Assembly: GCF_025847235.1 (NCBI RefSeq)
Contig: NZ_JAOZEW010000019.1
Span: forward strand, 1 to 64,000
Direction of reading: 5' to 3'
Length of the DNA stretch: 64,000 bases
Source: Flavobacterium shii
GTDB taxonomy: Bacteria; Bacteroidota; Bacteroidia; Flavobacteriales; Flavobacteriaceae
Shown here piece by piece: positions 63,160-64,000 of the stretch; the first letter of the stretch is position 1; each line of letters opens with the position of its first letter. The position numbers were made by a program, and so were the translations under genes. The notes under the pieces are model-generated. The model saw only the letters and a list, made by a program, of their open reading frames with translations. It searched no databases and was not told the DNA's origin.

Positions 63160-63654
63160 TTGTTCTTGAGGTTCTGAGATTTTCTATTTACGAAATTTAA
63201 CGAATGTTGTTCGAAGTCTCCCGACTTCGAACCCATACCAATAGTTATTATGTTTTTTTTCATCTCGTTGTCGCTACGAAGTCGGGAGACTTCGCAGAGC
63301 GGGGGACTTTGCAGAGCGGGTTTCGTTTTGTCTCGAATGTTGTGCGAAGTCTCCCGACTTCGTACCCACGCCAATAGTTATTTATGATTTTTGGATCATC
63401 GTTATTGCTACGAAGTCAGGAGACTTCAGAGCCTTGTTTTAGTCTTTCATTTGGTATTTAGGAATTTTGATTTTTGTTTTGTCCTATTTTATGTCATTCG
63501 AATCATAATACTCGTTATTTTTCTTGTATGTCATTACAGTATCTTCTTCTTGCGTAGTTCTCCTGATAAGATATGCTTGTAAATGGGAGTTTTTTATGAA
63601 ATTTAAAAAATAGGTATTTGTAATTGTATCATTTTGCGAAGCGATTATTAGTAT
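63160..63654. other. Non-coding spacer dominated by palindromic repeats
   Basis: A 495-base gap with no credible gene. Bases 63201-63433 hold the REP-like block described separately; 63434-63654 is AT-rich without visible structure. Confidence 0.6.
63201..63433. repeat. REP-like palindrome block, two tandem units of about 100 bp
   Basis: Four small palindromes of the form CGAAGTC-NNNN-GACTTCG stand at 63209-63232, 63277-63294, 63345-63362 and 63411-63427. They alternate in orientation (loop TCCC, then GGGA, then TCCC, then AGGA). The first and third share flanks (CGAATGTTGT before, ACCCA then CCAATAGTTATT after), and the second and fourth share GCTACGAAGTC. So a unit of two opposed palindromes is repeated twice. 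GCAGAGCGGG is also doubled near 63293-63320. Confidence 0.8.
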
Positions 63655-64000
63655 TCATCTTCTTTTTTCTTTAGTCATGATATTTTCTGAAATAAAATCA
63701 TTCAAACTTTTTTGTGGAATCCTTATAATATCCTTTGGTTTTAAGTTTGTAAAATGAGGTAGTGTGTCGTTCTCATTTTTGTAGTTACATAGAATTTGAA
63801 TGTATTCTTTTTGGTAATAAAACAAACTTCCTTTTTTGTCTATTATGAGCTGGTTTTCGGCATAAAAACCCTTTGGCGGTGGTGGGATTTTATTTTTTTT
63901 TAATTCGTTTGAAATTTTAATATTTTCTTCTGAAATTATATAGGGAATATTTCTTGGAACGGTCTTTTCTTCTTTTTTGGCACAATTAAAAAGCAACAAA
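63655..64000 (-). CDS. Partial lipoprotein of unknown function (5' end outside window)
   Basis: At least 114 residues of the C-terminal part are present. The first visible residues LLLFNCAKKEEK look like the end of a lipoprotein signal with lipobox LFNC, so only about a dozen residues are missing and the true start lies past 64000. The mature part is hydrophilic, with a PPPPKGFY stretch and a segment QLIIDKKGSLFYYQKEYIQIL. I do not recognise the family. The stop is at 63655. Confidence 0.65.
   Translation of the reverse strand, partial: LLLFNCAKKEEKTVPRNIPYIISEENIKISNELKKNKIPPPPKGFYAENQLIIDKKGSLFYYQKEYIQILCNYKNENDTLPHFTNLKPKDIIRIPQKSLNDFISENIMTKEKRR

Noticed and set aside
63201..63433. CRISPR array
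   Set aside because: The repeats are small palindromes in alternating orientation within longer tandem units, with no uniform spacers and no cas genes.
63391..63582. 63-residue plus-strand frame near the REP-like block
   Set aside because: It starts within a palindromic repeat, is dominated by Phe/Val/Ile runs of AT-rich noncoding DNA, and has no neighbour support.

Overview
The window looks like a chromosomal segment of a Flavobacterium-type bacterium (Bacteroidota, Flavobacteriia). The DNA is AT-rich. Promoter-like boxes follow the Bacteroidota TAnnTTTG form. Nutrient uptake uses SusC/SusD outer-membrane pairs, one amylase ends in a type IX secretion (T9SS) sorting domain, isoprenoid precursors come from the mevalonate route, and the mreB-mreC-mreD-PBP2-rodA order is typical of the group. 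Species-level assignment is not possible from the sequence alone.

Region 1 (about 1-19450) is a complete starch/maltodextrin utilization locus. On the minus strand are a periplasmic GH13 enzyme, a GH97 alpha-glucosidase (SusB-like), a GH65 phosphorylase (probably maltose phosphorylase), beta-phosphoglucomutase, an inner-membrane MFS sugar porter and a LacI-type regulator. Divergently, on the plus strand, are SusC-like, SusD-like and SusE-like proteins and a large T9SS-exported GH13 amylase. The inferred flow is: extracellular cutting, outer-membrane binding and import, periplasmic trimming, maltose transport into the cytoplasm, phosphorolysis to glucose plus beta-glucose-1-phosphate, and conversion to glucose-6-phosphate.

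Region 2 (19700-27200) carries an Oar-like TonB-dependent receptor, a small membrane protein and an MHS-family transporter. It then holds an accessory-looking stretch with two identical tRNA-Phe genes. A GIY-YIG nuclease gene downstream of the first tRNA sits between two exact 40-bp copies of that tRNA's 3' end plus terminator. A Cys-rich GNAT acetyltransferase lies between the two tRNAs.

Region 3 (27270-33600) is an envelope cluster: coaX, an unknown outer-membrane barrel, lptC, a 63-residue membrane protein, a CNNM/CorC-type protein and a PpiD-like isomerase. Region 4 (33635-36003) has a GYDIA-type GHMP kinase and class II HMG-CoA reductase (mevalonate route), separated by a structured intergenic repeat. 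Region 5 (36185-46157) has dipeptidyl peptidase IV followed by three tandem POT peptide transporters. Two paralogous thioredoxin-fold proteins follow, separated by an intact IS3-family (IS150-type) element; the second paralogue has lost its CxxC motif.

Region 6 (46166-54492) contains a ComEC-type protein, an NlpC/P60 hydrolase, lpxB, a small membrane protein, surE, a tail-specific protease and a NUC1-type nuclease. Region 7 (54509-61744) is the rod-shape operon rodA/mrdA/mreD/mreC/mreB with purH upstream. The end holds a MacB/FtsX-type permease, a roughly 230-bp block of REP-like palindromes and a lipoprotein gene cut by the window edge. I found no rRNA, CRISPR array or prophage. The best candidates for undescribed biology are the tRNA-Phe/GIY-YIG cassette, the Cys-less thioredoxin paralogue next to an IS, and the repeated structured intergenic elements.
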